This document shows, piece after piece, positions 42,321 through 51,792 of a stretch of DNA of 64,000 nucleotides. Origin of the DNA: Collimonas fungivorans Ter331 (lineage in GTDB: Bacteria; Pseudomonadota; Gammaproteobacteria; Burkholderiales; Burkholderiaceae_D); NCBI RefSeq assembly GCF_000221045.1, contig NC_015856.1, forward strand, positions 806,001 through 870,000, in the 5' to 3' direction. The first letter of the stretch is position 1, and every line of letters starts with the position of its first letter. Both the position numbers and the translations under genes were made by a program. The notes beneath the pieces were generated by a model. It did no database searches, was not told the DNA's origin, and saw only the letters and a program-made list of their open reading frames with translations.

Positions 42321-44600
42321 ATGCAAAATCTTCTTCATAACCTCAATCCAGAACAGCTCGCGGCAGTCACCCTGCCGGCGCAATCCGCACTCATCCTGGC
42401 CGGCGCCGGCTCCGGCAAGACGCGCGTGCTGACCACCCGCATCGCCTGGCTGATCCAGACCGGCCAGGTATCGCCGTCGGGCGTGCTGGCGGTGACGTTC
42501 ACCAACAAGGCGTCGAAGGAAATGATGACGCGCTTGTCGGCGATGTTGCCGATCAATACACGCGGCATGTGGATAGGGACTTTCCACGGCCTGTGCAATC
42601 GCCTGCTGCGCGCCCATTACCGCGACGCCGCCTTGCCGCAGACTTTCCAGATACTGGATTCGCAGGACCAGCTGTCGGCAATTAAGCGTTTGCTGAAATC
42701 GCTCAATGTCGACGATGAAAAATACCCGCCGCGCAACCTGATGTACTTCATCAACGGCGCCAAGGACCAGGGCTTGCGCGCCAACGAGGTCGAAGCCAAC
42801 GACGATTACAACCGCAAGTTCGTCGAGCTGTACGACCTGTACGACCAGCAATGCCAGCGCGAAGGCGTGGTCGATTTCGCCGAGCTGCTGCTGCGCACCT
42901 ATGAACTGCTGAGCCGCAACCAGCCGCTGCGCGAGCACTACCAGTCGCGCTTCAAGCACATCCTGGTGGACGAGTTCCAGGACACCAACGACCTGCAATA
43001 CAAATGGCTCAAGCTGATGGCGGGCCAGCGCGGCGCGGTGTTTGCGGTGGGCGACGACGACCAGAGCATCTATGCCTTCCGCGGCGCCAATGTCGGCAAC
43101 ATGAGTGCGTTCGAGCATGAGTTCCGGGTCGAGAACCTGATCAAGCTGGAGCAGAATTACCGTTCCCACGGCCATATCCTGGACAGCGCCAATACCCTGA
43201 TCGCCAACAACAGCAAGCGGCTCGGCAAGAACCTGCGGACCGACGCCGGCCACGGCGAGCCGGTGCGCATCTACGAAGCCACCAGCGACCTGCAGGAAGC
43301 GCAGTGGATCATCGAAGAAACCAAGAGCCTGATCAACGAAGGCGCCAGCCGCAGCGAAATCGCGGTGCTGTACCGCTCCAATGCGCAGTCGCGCGTGATC
43401 GAACATGCCCTGGTGGCGTCCGGCATCCCTTATCGGGTGTACGGCGGCCAGCGCTATTTCGAACGCGCCGAGGTCAAGCACGCGATTGCCTACCTGCAGC
43501 TGATGGACAATCCGCACAACGATTCGGCCTTTCTGCGCGTGGTGAATTTCCCGGCGCGCGGCATCGGCGCGCGCTCGCTGGAGCAGCTGCAGGACGCGGC
43601 CAAGCAATACGGCATCTCCTTGTATGCAGCGGTGCCGTATGTAGCCGGCAAGGCTGGCGCCACGCTCGGTTCCTTCCTCAAGCTGATCGAAGGCGGGCGC
43701 TTTGAAACCCAGCATCTGCCGTTGCCGGAAATGGTGCAGGTGGTGCTCGACCTGAGCGGCCTGTTGCAGCACTACCAGAATGAAAAAGAAGGCGCCGACC
43801 GCATCGAGAATCTGGAGCAGCTGGTGAATGCCGCGACCCTGTTTGTTTCGGAAGAAGGATTCGGCATCGATGCGCCGGCCTTGCTTGGGCCCAAGGCGCA
43901 AGCGGTGTCAGGAGCGGCCATCACGACCGCCGACGGCATCGAAGTGTTCGATGCCGATGCGCCGCTGTCCGCGGTGATGTCGCCATTGTCGGCCTTCCTT
44001 TCGCATGCGTCGCTGGAGGCTGGCAATAACCAGGCTCAGGCTGGCGAGGAAGCCTTGCAGCTGATGACGGTGCACTCGGCCAAAGGCCTGGAGTTCGACG
44101 CGGTGTTCATTACCGGCCTGGAAGAGGGATTGTTCCCGCACGAGAATTCGCAGAAAGAGGACGCCGGCGTGGAAGAAGAGCGGCGCCTGATGTATGTCGC
44201 CATCACGCGTGCGAAAAAACGGCTGTACATGAGTTTTTCGCAGACCCGGATGCTGCATGGCCAGACCCGCTACAACATGCGCTCGCGCTTCTTCGACGAA
44301 TTGCCGGAAGATGCGCTGAAGTGGCTGTCGCCCAAGGTGCAGCAGCATAGCTGGTTCGCCAACGCCAAATCGGCCTGGGACGAGGCGCCTGAGAAAGCTG
44401 CCAACAATATCTCCAAGAACTTCGGCCGGCGCGATATCGGCTGGCGCATTGGCGAGAACGTGGCGCACCTGAAGTTCGGCGAAGGCGTGATCGTGAATAT
44501 CGAAGGCAGCGGCGGCAATGCGCGCGCCCACATCAACTTCGGCAGGCATGGCATGAAACTGTTGGACCTGAGCGTGGCGAAGCTGGAGAAGATTGCGTAG
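42321..44600 (+). CDS. uvrD: UvrD/PcrA-family DNA helicase
   Basis: A 759-residue SF1A helicase for nucleotide excision and mismatch repair. Walker A is LAGAGSGKTRVL, motif II is LVDEFQDTN, motif III is VGDDDQSIYAFRGA, motif IV QNYRSHGHIL, motif V VHSAKGLEFDAVFITG and motif VI YVAITRAKKRLYMSFS. The C-terminal VAHLKFGEGVIVNIEGSG segment is the Tudor-like tail. The stop TAG lies inside the left inverted repeat of the element at 44596-44691. Confidence 0.96.
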   Translation: MQNLLHNLNPEQLAAVTLPAQSALILAGAGSGKTRVLTTRIAWLIQTGQVSPSGVLAVTFTNKASKEMMTRLSAMLPINTRGMWIGTFHGLCNRLLRAHYRDAALPQTFQILDSQDQLSAIKRLLKSLNVDDEKYPPRNLMYFINGAKDQGLRANEVEANDDYNRKFVELYDLYDQQCQREGVVDFAELLLRTYELLSRNQPLREHYQSRFKHILVDEFQDTNDLQYKWLKLMAGQRGAVFAVGDDDQSIYAFRGANVGNMSAFEHEFRVENLIKLEQNYRSHGHILDSANTLIANNSKRLGKNLRTDAGHGEPVRIYEATSDLQEAQWIIEETKSLINEGASRSEIAVLYRSNAQSRVIEHALVASGIPYRVYGGQRYFERAEVKHAIAYLQLMDNPHNDSAFLRVVNFPARGIGARSLEQLQDAAKQYGISLYAAVPYVAGKAGATLGSFLKLIEGGRFETQHLPLPEMVQVVLDLSGLLQHYQNEKEGADRIENLEQLVNAATLFVSEEGFGIDAPALLGPKAQAVSGAAITTADGIEVFDADAPLSAVMSPLSAFLSHASLEAGNNQAQAGEEALQLMTVHSAKGLEFDAVFITGLEEGLFPHENSQKEDAGVEEERRLMYVAITRAKKRLYMSFSQTRMLHGQTRYNMRSRFFDELPEDALKWLSPKVQQHSWFANAKSAWDEAPEKAANNISKNFGRRDIGWRIGENVAHLKFGEGVIVNIEGSGGNARAHINFGRHGMKLLDLSVAKLEKIA

Positions 44601-44691
44601 GGTGGGCACCTGTGCCCACGCGTGGCCTCGAATTCATCGTCACGCGGTATTGGCGGCAACGCGTGGGCAAAAAAAACTTGCCCACCCTACG
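44596..44691. repeat. 96-bp palindromic repeat element overlapping the uvrD stop
   Basis: 13-base perfect terminal inverted repeats, CGTAGGGTGGGCA (44596-44608) and TGCCCACCCTACG (44679-44691). Inside, GCCCACGCGT (44614-44623) pairs with ACGCGTGGGC (44659-44668). Each arm also folds on itself (GTGGGCA with TGCCCAC). No coding capacity. It looks like a MITE- or REP-like dispersed element, and provides the helicase stop codon. It could also end transcription from both sides. Confidence 0.7.
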
Positions 44692-44711
44692 TTCTGACCC
44701 GCCCCCGGTTC

Positions 44712-45509
44712 TTATTCCTGAGCGCCGGTTTCCTGCAGCGGCGGCAAATCAGCCTCAGGCCGGCCGAAGATGTGGGTATAAGTCGGATAAAAAGAGCAGT
44801 ACATCACTACCGTCAATGCGATCGATAGCGGCAGCAGGATCATGAGCGTGACCGATTGGCTGCCGACCAGGACAGCTATCAATACGCTGATGATCGCCGG
44901 CAGCACGACGCCGATGGCGGCCCACGCCAGTCCATAGACGGCGAATGCTTTCAATTCGCGCGAGACGGCAAAGAAGCTGTAGAAAACGGCTTTCCGCACA
45001 CCCATTTCTTTCCACATGATCAGCGGCGCCGCATACCAGAATGCCATTGCCGCCGGGAGGTAGACCACGGCGGAAAACAACATCGCCAGCGACATGCTGG
45101 AATCCTGTATTTCCTTCGGGTCAGGCGTGCTTTCGCCAGTCACGGTTTGCCAGAACAGGCCGCCGTCAATCAACGATGATGCCGCCAGCGCGATGACAGC
45201 CGCGATCAGATACAACACGCCCAGGAGCAATAATTTCTGTAGTGCCGGCGAGCGGAAACCTACCATCAGCAGATTCGGGTAGACGCGTTTGCCCTGCTCG
45301 ATATTCACACAAGCCTGCATAAAGGACATGGCGAACACTGGCACCAGGACCAGCGGTAATATTCGTCCCAGCAGCGGCACGACGTTCAGCAGCAGCATCG
45401 CGAACATATACGCCAGGAATAAGGTGGAGATCTCGGCCGGTTGCTTGCGGAATAGCGCAAACCCCTCCTTGATCCATATCCATCCGGTTTTGGCAGGCAG
45501 TTTTTCCAT
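44712..45509 (-). CDS. BPSS1780-family membrane protein
   Basis: A 265-residue inner-membrane protein with about six hydrophobic segments, beginning MEKLPAKTGWIWIKEGFALF. AAPLIMWKEMGVRKAVFYSF is a characteristic stretch. It resembles the BPSS1780 family of unknown function, common in Burkholderiales next to thrB. It begins 11 bases after thrB, so probably co-transcribed. No catalytic motif seen. Confidence 0.85.
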   Translation of the reverse strand: MEKLPAKTGWIWIKEGFALFRKQPAEISTLFLAYMFAMLLLNVVPLLGRILPLVLVPVFAMSFMQACVNIEQGKRVYPNLLMVGFRSPALQKLLLLGVLYLIAAVIALAASSLIDGGLFWQTVTGESTPDPKEIQDSSMSLAMLFSAVVYLPAAMAFWYAAPLIMWKEMGVRKAVFYSFFAVSRELKAFAVYGLAWAAIGVVLPAIISVLIAVLVGSQSVTLMILLPLSIALTVVMYCSFYPTYTHIFGRPEADLPPLQETGAQE

Positions 45510-45520
45510 TATTTATCTAA

Positions 45521-46477
45521 TCAGTACAGGTTTGGCGCCGGATGGGCGACGCGCTGCCGCAGGATCCGCTCGAAATGGCCGGGGTCGTGCGGCGTCAGTA
45601 TTTCTGCTTCGCGCGGCAAATAAAAATCGTACAGCCGCGACAGCCAGAAGCGCAAGGCGCCGGCGCGCAGCATCGCTTGCCAGGCAGTTTGTTCGTCGGC
45701 GCTGAACGGCCGCACCGCATGATACGCATCGAGCATCGCTCTTGTCCGGCTGTCGTCAAGCTTGCCGCTGGCCAGGTCTATGCACCAGTCGTTGACCGTG
45801 ACCGCCAGGTCAAACAGCCAGGTATCGCAGCCGGCGAAATAGAAATCGAAAAATCCTGTCAGCCGCTCGCCGTCGAACATCACGTTGTTGCGGAACAGGT
45901 CGGCGTGCACCGGTCCGTTCGGCAATCGGCTATATGTTTGCGAGGCGGCGAAATTTTCCTGGAACGCCATTTCGTCGCGCAGCAGCTGTTGCGCTTCTTG
46001 CGGTAGGTAGGGCAGCACCACCGGCGTAGTTTCGCGCCACCAGGAAAGGCCGCGCAGATTCGGCTGGCGAATCGGGAAATCCTGCGCCGCCAGGTGCATC
46101 TTTGCCAGCATCGCGCCCACGGCTGCGCAATGCACGGGCGCCGGCGCCAGCTGGCAATCGCCTTCCAGCTTGGTGACGATGGCGGCCGGCTTGCCATGCA
46201 GCGGATTGATGATCCGGCCTTGCAGGTTGGCGATAGGCTCGGGCACCAGCACGCCGCGCTGCGCCAGGTGGCGCATCAGTTCCAGGTAAAACGGCAGCTG
46301 TTCGAAACTGAGATTTTCAAACACCGTCAGCACATACTCGCCGCGCTCGGTGTCGATGAAAAAATTGCTGTTTTCGATGCCGGACGAGATGCCCCGGATT
46401 GCCAGTGCCTTGCCCAAGGAAAAGGGAGGGATCCACTGCGTGAGATCGTCTAGCGTGACGGGGGTAAATACTGCCAT
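45521..46477 (-). CDS. thrB: homoserine kinase (ThrB, APH-like type)
   Basis: A 318-residue kinase of the choline kinase/aminoglycoside phosphotransferase fold, the type of ThrB used by Pseudomonas and betaproteobacteria. Features: [19 protein letters not shown] (nucleotide loop), the catalytic loop [15 protein letters not shown] (Asp and Asn), and [19 protein letters not shown] (DFxxAG metal motif). It phosphorylates homoserine toward threonine. Upstream is DUF2782, downstream the BPSS1780-type gene. Confidence 0.93.
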   Translation of the reverse strand: MAVFTPVTLDDLTQWIPPFSLGKALAIRGISSGIENSNFFIDTERGEYVLTVFENLSFEQLPFYLELMRHLAQRGVLVPEPIANLQGRIINPLHGKPAAIVTKLEGDCQLAPAPVHCAAVGAMLAKMHLAAQDFPIRQPNLRGLSWWRETTPVVLPYLPQEAQQLLRDEMAFQENFAASQTYSRLPNGPVHADLFRNNVMFDGERLTGFFDFYFAGCDTWLFDLAVTVNDWCIDLASGKLDDSRTRAMLDAYHAVRPFSADEQTAWQAMLRAGALRFWLSRLYDFYLPREAEILTPHDPGHFERILRQRVAHPAPNLY

Positions 46478-46596
46478 GGGGAAAATCGGAAAAGGACAAG
46501 ATTCGGACCAGGTTCAGGCCGGGTTGGAATAAATATGCGGCAAATGCGCAGCGGTTTTCCGCGCATCAGCCGCATGGCTGCTCAGCAATCGCCTGG

Positions 46597-47034
46597 CTAG
46601 TTCTTGGACGGCGCCACTGTCGGCGGCGGCAGTCCGGCATCGCCGTCGGCCTGCACTGCTTCGCCTGGCTTGCGGGCCTTCTGGCCCAGGTCGAATTCCT
46701 TGATTTGCCATTGGGCGCCGCGCGGGATCGAATCGCCTGGCTGCAGGGTGCCGGCTTGCGAGCCCGGCTTCACGTAATAGGTGCTGCCGCCGCTCTCGAC
46801 CTTGACTTCGCTAACGCGGCCTTGCTCACGTTTTTGCGTGATCCCGGCCGGCTCGTCGCCCGGTTTGCGGATTGTGGCGGCCGGCGCTTCGCCTTCTTCC
46901 AGCTTTTGCAGTTCAGGCGGTGGCGGCGCTGCACTCTTGGACGGTTGCGGCGCTTGTTGTGCATTTACCAACAAAGGCGTTGCGAGCGAGACAATACCTG
47001 CTGCCAGCAGCTGCCAGACTTGAGATTTATTCAT
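46597..47034 (-). CDS. DUF2782 periplasmic protein
   Basis: A 145-residue exported protein. Signal peptide with LLAAGIVSLATPLLVNAQ, then a Pro-rich stretch (SAAPPPPELQKLEEGEAP), and the DUF2782 core EVKVESGGSTYYVKPG with GDSIPRGAQWQIKEFDLG. Function unknown; the thrB-DUF2782-polA neighbourhood is conserved in betaproteobacteria. 119 bases upstream of thrB. Confidence 0.88.
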   Translation of the reverse strand: MNKSQVWQLLAAGIVSLATPLLVNAQQAPQPSKSAAPPPPELQKLEEGEAPAATIRKPGDEPAGITQKREQGRVSEVKVESGGSTYYVKPGSQAGTLQPGDSIPRGAQWQIKEFDLGQKARKPGEAVQADGDAGLPPPTVAPSKN

Positions 47035-47093
47035 GAGAATTTGGCTACCTTGATCAAAACAAGATGGAAGTATTCATTGTAACAAACCGCCAG

Positions 47094-47113
47094 CCCCTAT
47101 AGGCGATAAGGGG
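47094..47113 (-). terminator. small hairpin after the LOG gene
   Basis: CCCCT (47094-47098) with AGGGG (47109-47113), 25 bases past the LOG stop. Short stem without a real T tract; weak. Confidence 0.3.
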
Positions 47114-47138
47114 CCGGAATCTGTCAGGCGGGGCGTGC

Positions 47139-47876
47139 TTACAGCAGTACGCTGGCATGGCGGTCGGATTCCGCCATCACGGTTTCGCCCGCCTCGTAGA
47201 ATTTCACCACGGCAGCGAGAATCTCGGCCGGATCGTCCAGCACCTGGATCAGGTCCATGTCCTTGGCGCCGATCATGCCGTCGCCCACCAGCTGGCTGCG
47301 GAACCAGTCCAGCAGCCCGCTCCAGAAGCTGCTGCCGACCAGGATGATCGGGATATGGCGGCATTTGCCGGTCTGGATCAGCGTCAATACCTCGGTCAGC
47401 TCATCCAGGGTGCCGAAGCCGCCGGGCAGCACGATGTAGGCATCGGCGTAACGCACGAAGGCGACCTTGCGGGCGAAGAAATGACGGAAACTCAGGGAAA
47501 TGTCCTGCCATTTATTCCCGCTTTGCTCGTGCGGCAGTTCGATATTCAGGCCGACCGACGGCGACTTGCCCTCGAACGCGCCCTTGTTGGCCGCTTCCAT
47601 CAAGCCCGGGCCGCCGCCCGAAATCACGGCAAAACCTTCGTCGGAAAAGCGTCGTGCAATATCCATGCACAGGGGATAATAAGGATTGTCTTCCTTGATG
47701 CGGGCCGAGCCGAAGATCGACACCGCCGGATGCAACTCGGAAAGGCGTTCGGTCGACTCGATAAATTCTGCCATAATCGTGAACATATGCCACGATTCGC
47801 GCGCCTTTTTGGAAGTTGCGCGTTCGATGTCCGTCACTTGCCGCAAACGCGGCACATTTTTTCCGTTCAATTCCAT
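47139..47876 (-). CDS. LOG-family protein (TIGR00730, phosphoribohydrolase-like)
   Basis: A 245-residue Rossmann-type protein. The LOG signature is PGGFGTLDELTEVLTLIQTG (PGGxGTxxE), and SGGGPGLMEAANKGAFEG precedes it. LOG enzymes hydrolyse nucleoside 5'-monophosphates, famously releasing cytokinins; the bacterial substrate is often AMP-like. The ATG at 47876 directly abuts the polA ATG at 47877 (CATATG). AGCAGGG, inside polA, is the only Shine-Dalgarno candidate. Confidence 0.92.
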   Translation of the reverse strand: MELNGKNVPRLRQVTDIERATSKKARESWHMFTIMAEFIESTERLSELHPAVSIFGSARIKEDNPYYPLCMDIARRFSDEGFAVISGGGPGLMEAANKGAFEGKSPSVGLNIELPHEQSGNKWQDISLSFRHFFARKVAFVRYADAYIVLPGGFGTLDELTEVLTLIQTGKCRHIPIILVGSSFWSGLLDWFRSQLVGDGMIGAKDMDLIQVLDDPAEILAAVVKFYEAGETVMAESDRHASVLL

Positions 47877-50654
47877 ATGCAAAAAACCCTGCTGTTAGTT
47901 GATGGTTCCAGTTATCTTTACCGGGCCTTCCATGCCTTGCCCGATATGCGCAATGCTGCCAATGAACCGACCGGCGCGATGTATGGGATCATCAATATGT
48001 TGCGCCGCTTGCGCCTCGATTACCCCTCAGCTTACCTCGCCTGCGTGTTCGATGCAAAAGGTAAAACTTTCCGCGACGACATGTACGCCGATTACAAGGC
48101 AACCCGGGCATCGATGCCGGAAGACCTGGTTAAACAGATTACGCCTATTCACGCCGCTGTGCGCGCCATGGGCTGGCCGATCCTGATGGTCGAAGGCGTG
48201 GAAGCCGACGATGTGATCGGCACCCTGACCGTGCAGGCCGTGACGCACGGCATGCAGGCCATCGTCTCCACCGGCGACAAGGACCTGGCGCAGCTGGTCA
48301 ACGACAATGTGACGCTGATCAACACCATGAGCAACGAAACGCTGGACCGCGCCGGCGTGATCGCCAAGTTCGGCGTGCCGCCCGAGCGCATCGTCGATTA
48401 CCTGACCCTGATCGGCGATACCGTCGACAATATTCCCGGCGTCGCCAAGGTCGGACCGAAGACGGCGGTCAAATGGCTGGCGCAATACGACACGGTCGAC
48501 CAGGTGATCGCGCATGCGGCCGACATCGGCGGCGCAGTCGGCGAGAACCTGCGGCAAGTGCTGGACTGGCTGCCGAAAGCGAAGGAACTGGTGACGGTGA
48601 AAACCGATTGCGACCTGAGCGCGCACATGGTGTCGATCCCGGAATCGCTGAAGGCGCCCGAGCAGGACAAAGAGACGCTGATCGAATTGTTCACGCGCTA
48701 TAACTTCAAGACCTGGCTGCGCGAACTGAGCGTAGCGGGCAATGCCGCCGGCACGGCCGAGGCGGGAAAACCGGCTGCGGCCGGCAGCAATACGGGCGCA
48801 GCCGAGCCGGCCCAGAGCAGCCTGTTTGCGGCAACTGCGGCGCCAGTTGAGCGGCTGTACGAAACCGTGCTGACCGAAGCCCAGCTGGACCAGTGGCTGC
48901 AGCGCATCGACAAAGCCAGCCTGACCGCGGTCGATACCGAAACCACCTCGCTCGATCCGATGACCGCCCAGCTGGTCGGCATCTCGTTGTGCTGCGAAGT
49001 CGGCGTCGCCGCCTATATCCCGGTCGCGCATCGCTACCAGGATGCGCCGGCGCAATTGCCGCGCGAGTTCGTGCTGGAAAAAATGCGTGCTTGGCTGGAA
49101 GACGAGAGCAAGCCCAAGGTCGGCCAGAACCTGAAATACGACAGCCATATTTTCGCCAACCAGGGCGTCAGCCTGCGCGGCATCGTGCACGATACCCTGC
49201 TCGAATCCTATGTGTTCGAGTCGCACCGCAGCCACGACATGGACAGCCTGGCGCTGCGCCACCTGAACCACCAGACGATCACTTTCCAGGAGGTATGCGG
49301 CAAGGGCGCTTCGCAAATCGGTTTCGACGAAGTCGAGATCGGCCGCGCCGCCGAATACGCGGCCGAGGATGCCGACATCACGCTGCAGCTGCACCTGACC
49401 ATGTGGCCGCATATCGCCGACGACGCCAAACTCAGGTTCATCTACGAAAAAATCGAAGTGCCGACGTCGGTAGTGCTGCAAAAGATCGAGCGCAACGGCG
49501 TGCTGATCGACGCCAGCCTGCTGGCGACGCAATCGAACGAGCTCGGCAAGCGCATGCTGGAGATCGAGCAGCTGGCTTACGAACTGGCCGGCCAGCCGTT
49601 CAACCTGAGCTCGCCCAAGCAGCTGGGCGAAATCCTGTTCGACAAGCTCAAGCTGCCGGTGGTCAAGAAGACGCCGTCCGGATCGCCGTCTACCGATGAA
49701 GAAGTGCTGCAGAAACTGGCGGAGGATTATCCGCTGCCGAAAGTGCTGCTCGACTACCGCAGCCTATCCAAGCTGAAATCGACCTATACCGACAAACTGC
49801 CGAAGATGGTCAACCCGCATACCGGCCGCGTGCATACCAATTACGCGCAAGCGGTGGCGGTGACCGGACGGCTGGCGTCTAACGATCCCAACCTGCAGAA
49901 CATCCCGATCCGCACCGCCGAAGGCCGGCGTATCCGTGAAGCGTTTGTGGCGCCGCCGGACAGCGTGATTGTCTCGGCCGACTATTCGCAAATCGAATTG
50001 CGCATCATGGCCCACATATCGGGCGATGAAAACATGCTGCGCGCCTTTGCCGAAGGCGTGGACATTCACCGCGCTACCGCCGCCGAGATTTTCGGCACGC
50101 CGGCAGCCGAGGTCACCAGCGAGCAGCGGCGTTACGCCAAGGTCATCAACTTCGGCCTGATCTACGGCATGAGCGCATTCGGCCTGGCCGGCAACCTCGG
50201 CATCGAGCGCGCCGCCGCCCAGATGTACATCGAAAAATATTTCATGCGTTTTGCCGGCGTCAAGCAGTTCATGGACATGACACGGGTGGAAGCCAAGTCG
50301 CAAGGCTACGTCGAGACCGTGTTCGGCCGCCGCCTGTGGCTGCCGGAAATCAATTCGCCCAACGGCCAGCGCCGCCAGGGCGCCGAACGCGCCGCGATCA
50401 ATGCGCCGATGCAGGGCACGGCGGCCGACCTGATCAAATTGTCGATGATCGCAGTGCAAGGCTGGATCGAAACAGAGCGGTTAAAATCAAAGATGGTCAT
50501 GCAAGTGCACGATGAGCTGGTGCTCGAAGTGCCGCAGGACGAACTGGCGCTGGTGCGGGAAAGGCTGCCGCAGCTGATGGCTGGCGTGGCTGAACTAAAA
50601 GTGCCGCTGATTGCCGAAGTCGGAGTGGGCAAGAACTGGGACGAGGCGCACTAA
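47877..50654 (+). CDS. polA: DNA polymerase I
   Basis: A 925-residue enzyme with all three domains: a 5'-3' exonuclease (begins MQKTLLLVDGSSYLYRAFHA; GVEADDVIGTL, STGDKDLAQLV), a 3'-5' exonuclease with acidic residues kept (TAVDTETTSLDPMTA, so proofreading should work), and the polymerase (SADYSQIELRIMAHIS, RRYAKVINFGLIYGMSAFG, VMQVHDELVLEVP). The start is set by the family N-terminus; the frame continues 240 codons upstream but that is the LOG gene antisense. No clear Shine-Dalgarno precedes the ATG. Confidence 0.97.
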   Translation: MQKTLLLVDGSSYLYRAFHALPDMRNAANEPTGAMYGIINMLRRLRLDYPSAYLACVFDAKGKTFRDDMYADYKATRASMPEDLVKQITPIHAAVRAMGWPILMVEGVEADDVIGTLTVQAVTHGMQAIVSTGDKDLAQLVNDNVTLINTMSNETLDRAGVIAKFGVPPERIVDYLTLIGDTVDNIPGVAKVGPKTAVKWLAQYDTVDQVIAHAADIGGAVGENLRQVLDWLPKAKELVTVKTDCDLSAHMVSIPESLKAPEQDKETLIELFTRYNFKTWLRELSVAGNAAGTAEAGKPAAAGSNTGAAEPAQSSLFAATAAPVERLYETVLTEAQLDQWLQRIDKASLTAVDTETTSLDPMTAQLVGISLCCEVGVAAYIPVAHRYQDAPAQLPREFVLEKMRAWLEDESKPKVGQNLKYDSHIFANQGVSLRGIVHDTLLESYVFESHRSHDMDSLALRHLNHQTITFQEVCGKGASQIGFDEVEIGRAAEYAAEDADITLQLHLTMWPHIADDAKLRFIYEKIEVPTSVVLQKIERNGVLIDASLLATQSNELGKRMLEIEQLAYELAGQPFNLSSPKQLGEILFDKLKLPVVKKTPSGSPSTDEEVLQKLAEDYPLPKVLLDYRSLSKLKSTYTDKLPKMVNPHTGRVHTNYAQAVAVTGRLASNDPNLQNIPIRTAEGRRIREAFVAPPDSVIVSADYSQIELRIMAHISGDENMLRAFAEGVDIHRATAAEIFGTPAAEVTSEQRRYAKVINFGLIYGMSAFGLAGNLGIERAAAQMYIEKYFMRFAGVKQFMDMTRVEAKSQGYVETVFGRRLWLPEINSPNGQRRQGAERAAINAPMQGTAADLIKLSMIAVQGWIETERLKSKMVMQVHDELVLEVPQDELALVRERLPQLMAGVAELKVPLIAEVGVGKNWDEAH

Positions 50655-50714
50655 GGACGAGGTGCCGCACACCGTTTCTGCGATCGCTGAAGGTCAACTT
50701 AAAAGGAGAGCTTG

Positions 50715-51629
50715 ATGCCGAATTTGAAAGAAGATTTCGATAGCCTGGTGGCGAAAACCAGCTTGTCCGATGGCGTGGACCGCCGTACTTTCATGAAAAC
50801 CGCCCTGGGCACCGGCTTTGCCGCCGCCGTGCTGCCGGTGACGGCGCAGACCGTGATCAAGACCGATACCGAAGGCCTCACGGCCGGAGCGCTGGACATC
50901 GAGGAAAACGGCCTGAGCGTGCCGATCTACCGCGCGCAGCCGGAGGGCAAAACCAATTTGCCGGTGGTGCTGGTGGTCTCGGAGATTTTCGGGGTGCACG
51001 AGCATATTGCCGATATCGCAAGGCGTTTCGCCAAGCTCGGTTACCTGGCGATTGCGCCCAATCTGTTCAAGCGCCAGGGCGATCCTGCGGCTTTTGCATC
51101 CATCCCGGAACTGTACGTCAACGTGATTTCCAAGGTGCCGGACGACCAGGTGCTGGGCGATCTCGATGCCTGCGTGGCCTGGGCCAAGAAAAATGGCGGC
51201 AATGTCAACAAGCTGGCAGTCACCGGTTTTTGCTGGGGCGGCCGCATCACCTGGCTGTACGCCAGCCACAACCCCAAGGTCAAGGCTGCCGCGGCATGGT
51301 ACGGCAGCCTGGTCAGGGGCAAGGATCCAGAAGGCAAAACGGAGGCCGAGATCAAGGCATTGACGCCGAAGCAGCCGGTCGACATCGCGCCTACCCTGAA
51401 AGTGCCGGTGCTGGGTTTGTACGGCGCCAAGGACCAGGGCATTACGCAGGACCATGTGGCGCAGATGAAGGCGGCGCTGGCCAAGGGCAGCAGCAAGTCG
51501 GAAATCGTGGTGTATCCGAATTCCGGCCATGCGTTCAATGCCGATTACCGGCCCAGCTATGTCGAAGCGGATGCAAAAGACGGCTGGAAGCGCGTTTTGG
51601 CCTGGTTCAAGGAACATGGCGTGAGCTGA
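50715..51629 (+). CDS. dienelactone hydrolase family protein with Tat signal
   Basis: A 304-residue alpha/beta hydrolase. The N-terminus carries DRRTFMKTALGTGFAAAVLP, a twin-arginine (RRxFMK) signal with a mild hydrophobic core, ending near VTAQT, so it is probably exported folded. The catalytic Cys sits in TGFCWGGRITW, the Asp in GAKDQGITQD, the His in NSGHAFNADYRP. Family members open dienelactones but act on other esters too. ATG at 50715 preceded by AAAGGAG; a TTG just before is not used. Confidence 0.92.
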   Translation: MPNLKEDFDSLVAKTSLSDGVDRRTFMKTALGTGFAAAVLPVTAQTVIKTDTEGLTAGALDIEENGLSVPIYRAQPEGKTNLPVVLVVSEIFGVHEHIADIARRFAKLGYLAIAPNLFKRQGDPAAFASIPELYVNVISKVPDDQVLGDLDACVAWAKKNGGNVNKLAVTGFCWGGRITWLYASHNPKVKAAAAWYGSLVRGKDPEGKTEAEIKALTPKQPVDIAPTLKVPVLGLYGAKDQGITQDHVAQMKAALAKGSSKSEIVVYPNSGHAFNADYRPSYVEADAKDGWKRVLAWFKEHGVS

Positions 51630-51792
51630 CGCCTGTGTTTGCCGGCGCTTGTTTCTGGACGGCTGGCGTCCGGAAACAGAAATCCTTGCTGGCGGCCTCC
51701 GGGCTCCGATAAGCAGCTGATTTTGCTGAAATACGTTTGCTGAAATGCGGTAGCTGTGCTTTAATTTGCAACCTTGTTGCATGTAAAGCTGT

